A DNA stretch of 64,000 nt from Kutzneria buriramensis. GTDB lineage: Bacteria > Actinomycetota > Actinomycetes > Mycobacteriales > Pseudonocardiaceae. The stretch is from assembly GCF_003387475.1 (NCBI RefSeq), contig NZ_QUNO01000005.1, forward strand, positions 248,001-312,000. The letters are read 5' to 3'. This document shows positions 18,592-27,636 of the stretch, piece by piece. The stretch's first letter is position 1, and the number at the start of each line of letters is the position of its first letter. The position numbers and the translations under genes were made by a program. The notes beneath the pieces are model-generated. The model saw only the letters and a list, made by a program, of their open reading frames with translations, did no database searches and had not been told where the DNA came from.

Positions 18592-21308
18592 TAATGGGCC
18601 GCGTCGTCCCAGGTTCGGCCGTAGCCGACGGAGACCTCCAGGGGGACGGCGAGCTGGTATGCGCTGCCCATGTGCTGGCGGACGAGGGCCTCCACCTGCT
18701 CGTGCTCGCCCTCGGCCAGCTCCAGCACGAGTTCGTCGTGCACCTGGAGCAGCACCCGGCTGCGCAGCTCCGCCTCGCGCAACGCCTTGTGCACGCCGAG
18801 CATGGCCACCTTGATGATGTCGGCGGCGCTGCCCTGGATGGGGGCGTTGAGCGCCATGCGCTCGGCCGCGTCGCGGCGCTGGCGGTTGTCGCTGTTGAGG
18901 TCGGGCAGGTAGCGCCGGCGGCCGAAAATGGTCTCGGTGTAGCCGTCGGCCCGGGCCTTGACCACCACGGCCTGTAGGTAGTCGCGGACGGCGCCGAAGC
19001 GGGTGAAGTACGCGTCCATCTGCTCGCGGGCCTCCTCGGTGGAGATCCGCAGCTGCGAGGCCAGTCCGAACGCCGACAGCCCGTAGGCCAGGCCATAGGT
19101 CATGGCCTTGACTCGCCGCCGCAGCTCGCCGGTGACCTCCTCGACCGGCAGCGAGAACGCCTGCGACGCCACGTAGGTGTGCAGGTCCTCGCCGGTGTTG
19201 AAGGCCTCGATCAGGCTGGCGTCGCCGGACAGGTGCGCCATGATGCGCATCTCGATCTGGCTGTAGTCCGCGGTCATCAGCTCGGCGTAGCCGGCGCCGA
19301 CCACGAACGAGTGGCGGATCCGCCGGCCCTCCTCGGTGCGCACCGGGATGTTCTGGAGGTTCGGGTCGGTCGACGACAGCCGGCCGGTGGCGGCGATCAT
19401 CTGGTTGAACGTGCTGTGGATCCGCCCGTCGTCGGCCACCGACTTGAGCAGACCGTCCACAGTGGTCTTGAGCCGGGTCGCGTCCCGGTGCTCCAGCAGG
19501 TGCGCCAGGAACGGGTGCTCGGTGGTCTCGTACAGCGTCTGGAGCGCCTCGGCGTCGGTGGTGTAGCCGGTCTTGGTGCGCTTGGTCTTCGGCATGTTGA
19601 GGTCCTCGAACAGCACCACCTGCAACTGCTTGGGGCTGCCGAGGTTGATCTCCTTGCCGATCACCGAGTAGGCGTCCTGCGCGGCCTGCTTCACCCGCGC
19701 CGCGAAGTGCGCCTCGAGCTCGGTGAGGTGCTCGACGTCCACGCAGATGCCGGCCTCCTCCAGGTCGGCCAGCACCCCCAGCAACGGCAGCTCCAGCTCG
19801 TCGAGCAGCCGCCGGCTGCCGATCTCCTCCAGCGCCGTGTCCAGCGCGTCGGCGAGTTCGGCGACGGCCTTCGCCTTGACGATCTGCGCCTTCGCAGCGG
19901 CCTGCGCGTCGGCGGCCTCGTCGGCCAGCAGCGACAGCTGGCCGTCGTCGGCGCCCTCCTCGGCGCGCAGCTCCCGCTTCAGGTAGCGCAGCACCAAGTC
20001 GTCCAGCTCGAACGAGCGCTGCCCGGGCCGCACCAGGTACGCCGCGAGCGCCGTGTCGCTGGTCCAGCCGCGCGGGTCCCAGCCGCGGGCGCGCAGCGCG
20101 TGCTCGGGGCCCTTGAAGTCGTGCCCGGCCTTGGCCACCTTCTCGTCGGCCAGCCACGCCGCCAGCGCCTGCTCGTCGGCCTCGGTCAGGGCGGTCGTGT
20201 TGATGTAGCCGCCCTCGCCGGACGACGTGGCCAGCGCGATGCCCTCGATGTCGCCGGTACCGCGCGCCCACGTGCCCTTGAACGCCAGGCCGACGCGCTC
20301 GCCGGTGCGGGCGTGCCGGTCCAGCCACGCCGCCAGCTCGCCGGCCACGATCGCGCCGCCGCTGACGTCGAAGCCCTCCTCGGCCTCCGGCTCCGCGCTG
20401 GTCAGGGTGGCGAACAGCCGGTCCCGCAGGACGCGGAACTCCAGGTCGTCGAACAGCCGGTGCACCTGGTCGCGGTCCCACGGCTGCACAGCCAGGTCGT
20501 CCGGGCCGACGCCGATCTCGACGTCCTTGACGAGCTCGGTGAGCTGCCGGTTGAGCAGCACGTTGGACAGGTTCGCGCGCAGCGCGTCTCCGGTCTTGCC
20601 CTTGACCTCGTCGACCCGGTCCACCAACTCGCCGAGCGAGCCGAACTCGCGGATCCACTTGGCCGCGGTCTTCTCGCCCACGCCGGGGATGCCGGGCAGG
20701 TTGTCCGACGGATCGCCGCGCAGCGCCGCGAAGTCCGGGTACTGCTGCGGGGTGAGCTGGTACTTCTCCTGCACCGCGTCCGGCGTGAACCGGGTCAGGT
20801 CCGAGACGCCCTTGCGCGGGTAGAGCACCGTCACCTTGTCGGTGACCAGCTGGAGCGCGTCGCGGTCGCCGGTGCAGATCAGCACCTGGTAGCCCGCGCC
20901 GGCGGCCTGCGTGGTCAGCGTGGCGATGATGTCGTCGGCCTCGAAGTTGTCCTTGGCCAGCACCGGGATGCCCAGCGCGCCCAGCACGTCCTGCACGATG
21001 CTGACCTGGCCGCGGAACTCGTCCGGGGTGGCCGAGCGGTTCGCCTTGTACTCCTTGTACGCCTCGGTGCGGAAGGTCTTGCGGGAGACGTCGAAGGCCA
21101 CCGCGACGTGCGTGGGCTTCTCGTCGCGCAGCAGGTTGATCAGCATCGAGGTGAAGCCGTAGACCGCGTTGGTGGTCTGCCCGGTGGTCGTCTTGAAGTT
21201 CTCCGCGGGCAGCGCGAAGAACGCCCGGTAGGCCAGCGAGTGGCCGTCGAGCAGCAGAAGACGGTTGGCCGAGGTGATCGACGCTGCGTGGGCTGCGACC
21301 TGGTTCAC
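18591..21308 (-). CDS. polA: DNA polymerase I
   Basis: PolA (905 residues) fills repair gaps and removes RNA primers. Residues 1-300 are the 5' nuclease (LLLLDGHSLAYRAFFAL, SIVQDVLGALGIP, GDPSDNLPGIPGVGEKTA). Residues about 310-510 fold like the 3'-5' exonuclease but the region (LAFKGTWARGTGDIEGI) lacks the acidic DxE residues, so proofreading is likely absent, as in mycobacterial enzymes. The polymerase part shows TADYSQIEMRIMAHLSGD, RRVKAMTYGLAYGLSAFG and VHDELVLEL. GTG 21308 is chosen because TAGACT (21316-21321) stands 7 bases before it, a leaderless promoter; a TTG at 21338 lies upstream. Confidence 0.96.
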   Translation of the reverse strand: MNQVAAHAASITSANRLLLLDGHSLAYRAFFALPAENFKTTTGQTTNAVYGFTSMLINLLRDEKPTHVAVAFDVSRKTFRTEAYKEYKANRSATPDEFRGQVSIVQDVLGALGIPVLAKDNFEADDIIATLTTQAAGAGYQVLICTGDRDALQLVTDKVTVLYPRKGVSDLTRFTPDAVQEKYQLTPQQYPDFAALRGDPSDNLPGIPGVGEKTAAKWIREFGSLGELVDRVDEVKGKTGDALRANLSNVLLNRQLTELVKDVEIGVGPDDLAVQPWDRDQVHRLFDDLEFRVLRDRLFATLTSAEPEAEEGFDVSGGAIVAGELAAWLDRHARTGERVGLAFKGTWARGTGDIEGIALATSSGEGGYINTTALTEADEQALAAWLADEKVAKAGHDFKGPEHALRARGWDPRGWTSDTALAAYLVRPGQRSFELDDLVLRYLKRELRAEEGADDGQLSLLADEAADAQAAAKAQIVKAKAVAELADALDTALEEIGSRRLLDELELPLLGVLADLEEAGICVDVEHLTELEAHFAARVKQAAQDAYSVIGKEINLGSPKQLQVVLFEDLNMPKTKRTKTGYTTDAEALQTLYETTEHPFLAHLLEHRDATRLKTTVDGLLKSVADDGRIHSTFNQMIAATGRLSSTDPNLQNIPVRTEEGRRIRHSFVVGAGYAELMTADYSQIEMRIMAHLSGDASLIEAFNTGEDLHTYVASQAFSLPVEEVTGELRRRVKAMTYGLAYGLSAFGLASQLRISTEEAREQMDAYFTRFGAVRDYLQAVVVKARADGYTETIFGRRRYLPDLNSDNRQRRDAAERMALNAPIQGSAADIIKVAMLGVHKALREAELRSRVLLQVHDELVLELAEGEHEQVEALVRQHMGSAYQLAVPLEVSVGYGRTWDDAAH

Positions 21309-21315
21309 GGGGGCG

Positions 21316-21321
21316 AGTCTA
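21316..21321 (-). promoter_or_regulatory. -10 box of polA (leaderless)
   Basis: TAGACT on the minus strand is 7 bases before the GTG start, with no ribosome site between. Confidence 0.45.
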
Positions 21322-21355
21322 GGGTGAGGGTCTGACAAGACCGTGGGAGGTGTCG

Positions 21356-21787
21356 GTGACCGAGACCCGACAGGACCAGGCGGCCCAGCTCGCCGAGCTC
21401 AAGGAGCAGCTGCCGGCGAAGATGGGCATCGAGGTCGTCGAATGGGACCGCGACCGGCTGGTCGGCACCATGCCGGTGGCCGGCAACCGCCAGCCGTACG
21501 GGCTGCTGCACGGCGGCGCCAGCGCCGTGCTCGCGGAGACGCTGGGCTCGATCGCCGCCGCCATGCACGCCGCCGACCACGGGCGCATCGCCATGGGCGT
21601 GGAGCTGTCGTGCACCCATCACCGGGGCGTGGTGGCCGGCGTCGTCACGGGCGTGGCCACGCCGCTGCACGTGGGGCGGACGCTGTCGTCGTTCGAGGTC
21701 GTGGTCACCGACGAGGCGGGCAAGCGCGTCTGCACCGCCCGCCTGACCTGCGCCATCCGCGAGACCACCGGCGCAAAGACCACCTGA
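21356..21787 (+). CDS. Hotdog-fold acyl-CoA thioesterase (PaaI/MenI-like)
   Basis: A 143-residue hotdog protein: GIEVVEWDRDRLVGTMPVAGNRQPYG, the HGGASAVLAETLGS helix with the catalytic acid, and VTGVATPLHVGRTLSSFEVVV. Such enzymes hydrolyse aryl or acyl CoA esters; relatives include the 1,4-dihydroxy-2-naphthoyl-CoA thioesterase of menaquinone synthesis. GTG 21356 has GGGAGG 5 bases upstream; a GTG at 21350 would overlap that site. Divergent from polA, and followed by a strong bidirectional terminator. Confidence 0.85.
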   Translation: MTETRQDQAAQLAELKEQLPAKMGIEVVEWDRDRLVGTMPVAGNRQPYGLLHGGASAVLAETLGSIAAAMHAADHGRIAMGVELSCTHHRGVVAGVVTGVATPLHVGRTLSSFEVVVTDEAGKRVCTARLTCAIRETTGAKTT

Positions 21788-21806
21788 TCGAGTTACCCCG
21801 GATGCA

Positions 21807-21853
21807 GGTAAGGCGTCCTTCCCTGCGTTGAGCGCAGGGAAGGACGCCTTACC
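21807..21853. terminator. Bidirectional terminator between thioesterase gene and livF
   Basis: A perfect 21-bp stem (21807-21827 with 21833-21853) with a TTGAG loop. It sits between two convergent genes, 20 bases after the thioesterase stop and 11 bases after the livF stop. Confidence 0.85.
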
Positions 21854-21863
21854 CTCCTCGGAC

Positions 21864-22618
<755 letters not shown>

Positions 22619-22622
<4 letters not shown>

Positions 22623-23428
22623 GACTGCTCACCCTCCTGCACGGCCTGGAGCTCGGCCTCGACTTCCTCCGGCGGCTTGCCCAGGTACGCCTCGACCACG
22701 CGCGGGTCCCCCCGCACCTCGTCCGGGGTGCCCTCGACCAGCAGCTCGCCCTGCACCAGCACGGAAACGCGGTCGCACAACGTGAAGATGAACTTCGTGT
22801 CGTGCTCGATGACCACCACCGACACGCCGGTGTCGCGGATCCGGAAGATCAGCTGCCGGGCCGCCTCGGTCTCCTGCGGGTTCATGCCGGCGGTCGGCTC
22901 GTCCAGCAGCAGCACCGCCGGGTCGGTGGCCAGCGCGCGGGCGATCTCCAGCCGCCGCTGGTCGCCGTAGGGCAGGTTGCGGGACAGCTCGTCCTCGACC
23001 TTGCCCAGGCCGACGAACGCCAGCAGCTCGCGGGCCCGGTCCCGGGCGGCGGCCTCGCCGCGGCGGAACGCCGGCCCGTGGAACAGCGACGACAGCGGCC
23101 CCTGCTTCATCCGCACGTGCCGGCCCAGCAGCACGTTCTCGAGCACGGTCATGCTGGGGAACAGCCGGATGTTCTGGAACGTGCGGGCGACGCCCGCGTC
23201 GGTCACCGCGGCCGGGTCGCCGGGCAGGGGGTCGCCCTTGAGCAGCACCTGCCCGGTGGTCGGCGTGTAGAGACCCGTCAGGCAGTTGAAGAACGTCGTC
23301 TTGCCCGCGCCGTTCGGCCCGATCAAACCGACGATCTTGCCCTCGTCCAGGTCCAGCGACACGTTCTTCAGCGCGGCGAGGCCGCCGAAGACCATCGACA
23401 CGTCCCGCGCCTGCAACACCGGGGTCAT
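22619..23428 (-). CDS. livG: Branched-chain amino acid ABC transporter ATPase LivG
   Basis: A 269-residue LivG-type ATPase: Walker A GPNGAGKTTFFNCLTGLY, LSRNLPYGDQRRLEIARAL signature region, Walker B VLLLDEPTAGMNPQET, and the LivG-specific FQNIRLFPSMTVLENVLLG. The C-terminal YLGKPPEEVEAELQ tail is the usual ending with a short addition. Overlaps livM and livF by 4 bases each. Confidence 0.93.
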
Positions 23429-25137
23429 GCGCCGGCCTCCTTGGCTGCGACGGCGACCGGCTCCTTGATCGCCGTGTCGTCCAGTGACTCGCCGGTCGTG
23501 TCCTCGTCGGCCAACTCCGCCCGGCGGTGCCGGTCGGCGATCAGGCCCTGCGGCCGGAACCGCATGATCACGACCAGCGCCAGGCCGAAGAACAGCAGCC
23601 GGTAGTCCTTGAACTGCCGAAGCTCCTCCGGCAGCACGAACAGCAGCGCGGCGCCGAGCACCGCGCCCGGGATCGTGCCCATGCCGCCCAGGATGACCGC
23701 GGCCAGCAGGGTCACCGACTGGTTGAACTGGAAGCTGTCGTACGAGGCGGTGGCCAGCTTGTGCGCGAACACCGCGCCGGCCAGGCCGGCCAGCGTGGCG
23801 CCGGTCATGAAGGCCAGGATCTTCAGCTTGCCGGTCTTCACGCCCATCGCCCGCGCGACGTCCTCGTCCTCCCGGATCGCGATCCAGGCCCGGCCGATGC
23901 GGCTGTTCTTCAGGTTGCCGAAGACGAACATCACCAGCGCGACCAGCAGCACGATCAGGAAGTAGTACAGGACACCACCGGGCAGCTGCAGGCCGCCGAT
24001 GGTCGGCGCGTCGTTGAACTGGGCCCCGAACAGGCTCAGGTCCGGGATGTTCGGGATCGCGTTGGAACCGCCGGTCAGGCCGCCGATGTTGTTCTGCGAG
24101 ACCCGGACGAAGATCTCACCGAAGGCCAGCGTGACGATGGCCAGGTAGTCGCCGCGCACCCGCAGCGTCGGCGAGCCGACGACGGCGCCGAACACGCCGG
24201 CCACGATGCCGGAGGCGATCGCGGCCACGATGAACGGCAGCTGGATGTGGAACTCGGCGGCGACCGCGCCGGACAGGTTCGCCGCGACGAACGCGCCGAT
24301 GCCCATGAACGCCACGTACCCGAGGTCGAGCAGGCCGGCCAGGCCGACCACGATGTTCAGGCCGATGGCGGTCGCCGCGTACACGCCGATGTTCGCGGTG
24401 ATCGTCATCCAGTAGTCGTTGCCGACCGAGGTGAACGGCACCGCGACCGCGCACAGCACCAGCACGACGATGCTGAAGACGCGGTGGCGCTCGGACATGT
24501 CCGAGATCCACTCGGTGACGCCGAACGCGTGCAGCACGCCCAGCAGGGCGCCGACCGCGCTGAGGTAGGACAGGAACAGCGGGCCGATGTACGGATCGGA
24601 GACGCCGCTGTGGCCGCCGGCCGTCAGCGTCTCGGTGATCAGGAACAGCAGCGCGACGAAGGCGGCCAGCAGGATCAGCCACTCCGCCCACCACGGCAGC
24701 TTCGAGTCGATCACCGTCAGCGGCTCCGGCGGCAGCTGGTACGCGCCGAACAGGAGGACGGCCGAGCCGACCACGGCCACGATGCTGCCGAACGCCGGCA
24801 CGCCGTCGGCCGCCGTGATGGCGCCGAGGCCGCCGCCGTCGCCGGCGATGAACAGCAGGTTGACCACGGAGATGCCCGCGGCGCCCCAGCCGATCGACTT
24901 GAGCACCCGGATCTTGTCCCGCACCGGCACGAAGGTGAACACGATGCCGGCCAGGCCGAGGATCTCCAGGTACAGCCGGAAGGAGCTCAGCCCGAACGGG
25001 GCGTCGAAGAACTCCAGGGTGGCCTTGTCGGGATAGGGGCCGTCGTTGAGCACGAAGGTGGCCCACGGCAGCAGGGCGCCGATGATCAGCACCACCGAGC
25101 CGATCGCGGACAGGGGACGAGCCATCGCGGTTTTCAT
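23425..25137 (-). CDS. livM: Branched-chain amino acid ABC transporter permease LivM
   Basis: A 570-residue permease. The LivM core lies in the C-terminal part: GLNIVVGLAGLLDLGYVAFMGIGAF near residue 258, the EAA-like GRAWIAIREDEDVARAMGV cytoplasmic loop and GGMGTIPGAVLGAALL. The first 230 residues add several further membrane helices, making the protein longer than Escherichia coli LivM (about 425 residues). The ATG at 25137 overlaps livH by 4 bases. The longer frame to 25215 is a shadow of livH. Confidence 0.92.
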   Translation of the reverse strand: MKTAMARPLSAIGSVVLIIGALLPWATFVLNDGPYPDKATLEFFDAPFGLSSFRLYLEILGLAGIVFTFVPVRDKIRVLKSIGWGAAGISVVNLLFIAGDGGGLGAITAADGVPAFGSIVAVVGSAVLLFGAYQLPPEPLTVIDSKLPWWAEWLILLAAFVALLFLITETLTAGGHSGVSDPYIGPLFLSYLSAVGALLGVLHAFGVTEWISDMSERHRVFSIVVLVLCAVAVPFTSVGNDYWMTITANIGVYAATAIGLNIVVGLAGLLDLGYVAFMGIGAFVAANLSGAVAAEFHIQLPFIVAAIASGIVAGVFGAVVGSPTLRVRGDYLAIVTLAFGEIFVRVSQNNIGGLTGGSNAIPNIPDLSLFGAQFNDAPTIGGLQLPGGVLYYFLIVLLVALVMFVFGNLKNSRIGRAWIAIREDEDVARAMGVKTGKLKILAFMTGATLAGLAGAVFAHKLATASYDSFQFNQSVTLLAAVILGGMGTIPGAVLGAALLFVLPEELRQFKDYRLLFFGLALVVIMRFRPQGLIADRHRRAELADEDTTGESLDDTAIKEPVAVAAKEAGA

Positions 25138-26063
25138 GCGCGCACCCTTTCCACCTCGCCGAACAGGCCCTGCGGCCGGAACACGAGCACCGCGATGAGC
25201 AGGATGAAGATCCACACGTAGTCGTACGCGGTGCCGCCGGGCAGGTAGATGTCGGCGATGTTCTTGATCAGGCCGATGACGAACGCGCCGATCACCGCGC
25301 CGCGGATGCTGCCGATGCCGCCCAGCACGGCCGCGGCGAACGCGAACAGGCCGTTCTGGAAGCCGATGTACGGGTCGACGTTGTTGATGTACGTGCCGTA
25401 GAGCACGCCGCCGATGCCGGCCAGCACCGCGCCGATGCCGAAGGTCAGCACGATCACGCGGTCCGGGTTGATGCCCATCAGCCGCGAGGTGTCCGGGTCC
25501 TGCGCGGTGGCCCGCATCGCACGGCCCATCCGGGACCGGTTGACGTAGGTCTGCAGCACCACCGAGAGCACCACCGACACGACCAGCATCAGCAGGCCGC
25601 TGGACGGGATGGTGATCGAGCCGATGTGCACCGGCGCCGCGGAGAACACGTTGGGGAACGGCACCGCCGAGTTGGCGCCGGGATACACGATCCGGGTCAG
25701 TTCCTGGAGGAACACCGACACACCGAGTGCGGTGATCAGCGGCGCCAGCCGCGGCGCGTTGCGCAGCGGCCGGTAGGCCAGGCGTTCCATCAGCAGCGCG
25801 ACCACCAGGGAGACGATCGCGCCGCCGACCATCATCGCCGGCAGCGCCACGTACCAGATCTTCTGGGCCTCGGCCGGCAGCAGCCAGGTGTAGACCGCGA
25901 GGCCGCCGAAGGCGCCGGTCATGAAGATCTCGCCGTGCGCGAAGTTGATCAGCTGGATGATCCCGTAGACCATCGTGTAGCCCAGAGCCACCATGGCGAT
26001 CAGGCCGCCGAAGATGAGCCCGTTGACTATCTGTTGCAACAGGGTTGCCACTGCTACCTCCAT
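25134..26063 (-). CDS. livH: Branched-chain amino acid ABC transporter permease LivH
   Basis: A 309-residue permease with about eight membrane helices. Seen: LIFGGLIAMVALGYTMVYGIIQLINFAHGEIFM at the start, the loop NRSRMGRAMRATAQDPDTSRLMGI that contacts the ATPases, and AAVLGGIGSIRGAVIGAFVIG. Starts at ATG 26063; an in-frame GTG at 26051 would also serve. Confidence 0.93.
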   Translation of the reverse strand: MEVAVATLLQQIVNGLIFGGLIAMVALGYTMVYGIIQLINFAHGEIFMTGAFGGLAVYTWLLPAEAQKIWYVALPAMMVGGAIVSLVVALLMERLAYRPLRNAPRLAPLITALGVSVFLQELTRIVYPGANSAVPFPNVFSAAPVHIGSITIPSSGLLMLVVSVVLSVVLQTYVNRSRMGRAMRATAQDPDTSRLMGINPDRVIVLTFGIGAVLAGIGGVLYGTYINNVDPYIGFQNGLFAFAAAVLGGIGSIRGAVIGAFVIGLIKNIADIYLPGGTAYDYVWIFILLIAVLVFRPQGLFGEVERVRA

Positions 26064-26066
26064 GAA

Positions 26067-26106
26067 CGGCGGGGGTGACGCCCTTGTGAGGCGCTCACCC
26101 CCGCCG
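26067..26106 (-). terminator. Attenuator-like hairpin between livK and livH
   Basis: A 12-bp perfect stem (26067-26078 with 26095-26106), extended by an inner CGCC/GGCG pairing, lies just after livK. It has no T-run. It could lower readthrough into livH so that the binding protein is made in excess. Confidence 0.6.
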
Positions 26107-26133
26107 CTGTCACACGCGTTTGAGTAGTTGTGG

Positions 26134-27360
26134 TCAGCCCTCGAAGGCGCCGGTCTGGACGGGCTTCCATTCCTTGCCCGTGACCTGGTACACGGTCAGG
26201 ACCTTGTTCGTGCTGTCGCCGTACTGGTCGAACGCGACCGCGCCGGTCGCGCCCTGGCCCTTGTACGAGCCGACGTTGCTGATCAGCTTGTCGCGCAGCG
26301 AGTCGCTCCAGGTGCCGCTGTCGCCGAGCGTGGTGGCCAGGCTGGAGATGATCGCGTTGGCGGCGTCGTAGGAGAAGGCGCCGTAGGCCGCGTAGGGGTC
26401 CTTGTAACCCTTGGCCTGGTAGGCCTTCACGAAGTCCTTGGCGGAGTCCAGGGACTCGACCGGGGCGCCGACGGAGGTGGCCAGGTCACCCTCCTTGCCG
26501 CCGAGGTCGATGTACTTCGGGTCGAAGATGCCGTCGCCGCCCATCACCGGGATGTTCAGGCCGAGCGCGGCCGCCTGCTTGGACAGCGGGCCGGCCACCG
26601 GGTACTCGCCGCCGTAGTAGATGGCGTCGGGGCTGGCCGCCTTGACCTTGGTCAGCACGCCGGAGAAGTCGGTGTCCTTCTCGCCGACCTGCTCCTTGTC
26701 GACGATCGTGGCGCCGTCGGTGGTGGCCCGGTCGGAGAACGCCGCGGCGAGGCCCGCGCCGTAGGTCTTGCCGTCCTGGATGACCGCGATCTTCTTCTTG
26801 CCGGACTTCTTCACCAGGTAGTCGGCCGCGTCCGGGCCCTGGTAGTTGTCCGTGGTGCAGACCCGGAAGTACGTCGGGAACTGACGCTTCGGGTTGGTCA
26901 GGTCCGTGCCCTTGGTGAGCGACGGGTTGGTGTTGGCCGGCGAGATCTGGACGACCTTCTTGCCGGCCAGGATCGGCTGCACCGTCTGCGCGACCGAGGA
27001 GTTCAGCGTGCCGACGACGCCGACCACGGTGTTGTCCGAGGACAGCTTCGTGGCGGCCTGCGCGCCGACCTGCGGCGTGGCGGTGTCGTCCTCCGCGTCC
27101 AGGTTGAGCTTGTAGCCCTTGACCGTGCACTTGTCGTTGGCCTCGGCCACGGCGAGCTCGGCGGAGTGCTGGATGCCCAGGCCCAGGGCGGCGAGGCTGC
27201 CCGTGAGCGGCGCGATGACGCCGATGGTCAGCGTGCCTTTGCTGGTGTCGCAGCTGGCGGAGCCGCCTCCGCCGCTCTCGGTCTTGTTCGTGCCGCAGGC
27301 TGCCAGCGCGAGTGCGCCGGCCATCACCACCACTGCGGCCTTCACCGTCCGGTTAAGCAC
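26134..27360 (-). CDS. livK: Branched-chain amino acid ABC transporter binding lipoprotein
   Basis: A 408-residue periplasmic-type binding protein fixed to the membrane: MLNRTVKAAVVVMAGALALAACG has a lipobox LAAC, then a Gly/Ser linker. The type I binding fold shows TLTIGVIAPLTGSLAALGLG, VVGVVGTLNSSVAQTVQPILAGKKVVQISPANTNP and IAVIQDGKTYGAGLA. First gene of the livKHMGF operon. The exact ligand cannot be decided; Leu/Ile/Val is the family norm. Confidence 0.92.
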   Translation of the reverse strand: MLNRTVKAAVVVMAGALALAACGTNKTESGGGGSASCDTSKGTLTIGVIAPLTGSLAALGLGIQHSAELAVAEANDKCTVKGYKLNLDAEDDTATPQVGAQAATKLSSDNTVVGVVGTLNSSVAQTVQPILAGKKVVQISPANTNPSLTKGTDLTNPKRQFPTYFRVCTTDNYQGPDAADYLVKKSGKKKIAVIQDGKTYGAGLAAAFSDRATTDGATIVDKEQVGEKDTDFSGVLTKVKAASPDAIYYGGEYPVAGPLSKQAAALGLNIPVMGGDGIFDPKYIDLGGKEGDLATSVGAPVESLDSAKDFVKAYQAKGYKDPYAAYGAFSYDAANAIISSLATTLGDSGTWSDSLRDKLISNVGSYKGQGATGAVAFDQYGDSTNKVLTVYQVTGKEWKPVQTGAFEG

Positions 27361-27624
27361 GTGACGTCCCTTCTCGCAAGCTGCGCGGTCGGCGTGATAC
27401 GCGCGGACCGTACGACCCCGTCTGATTTGGGGGTTGCGCGGAAGTTAGGCGATGGAGCGCTTCACAGTCATCGCGGTGGCCGTTTCCGTGACCAGACCGC
27501 AACGTTGAGAACCCTCCGTTGCCAAACCGACGCACAACGCCACAACCTTTTTACGTAACACATCCAGCGGAAATGCCGATTTCAAGTCGGCAACGGGCCC
27601 TATCTCGACCCCGTTGTGCCGCCC
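27361..27624. other. Intergenic region upstream of livK and the FN3 gene
   Basis: About 260 bases between two divergent genes. It is less GC-rich than its surroundings and must hold the liv promoter, but I see no convincing operator or riboswitch. Confidence 0.4.
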
Positions 27625-27630
27625 TACCAT
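27625..27630 (+). promoter_or_regulatory. -10 box of the FN3 protein gene
   Basis: TACCAT lies 6 bases before the ATG at 27637 with no ribosome site, as in the other leaderless-looking genes here. Confidence 0.35.
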
Positions 27631-27636
27631 GCCCGA

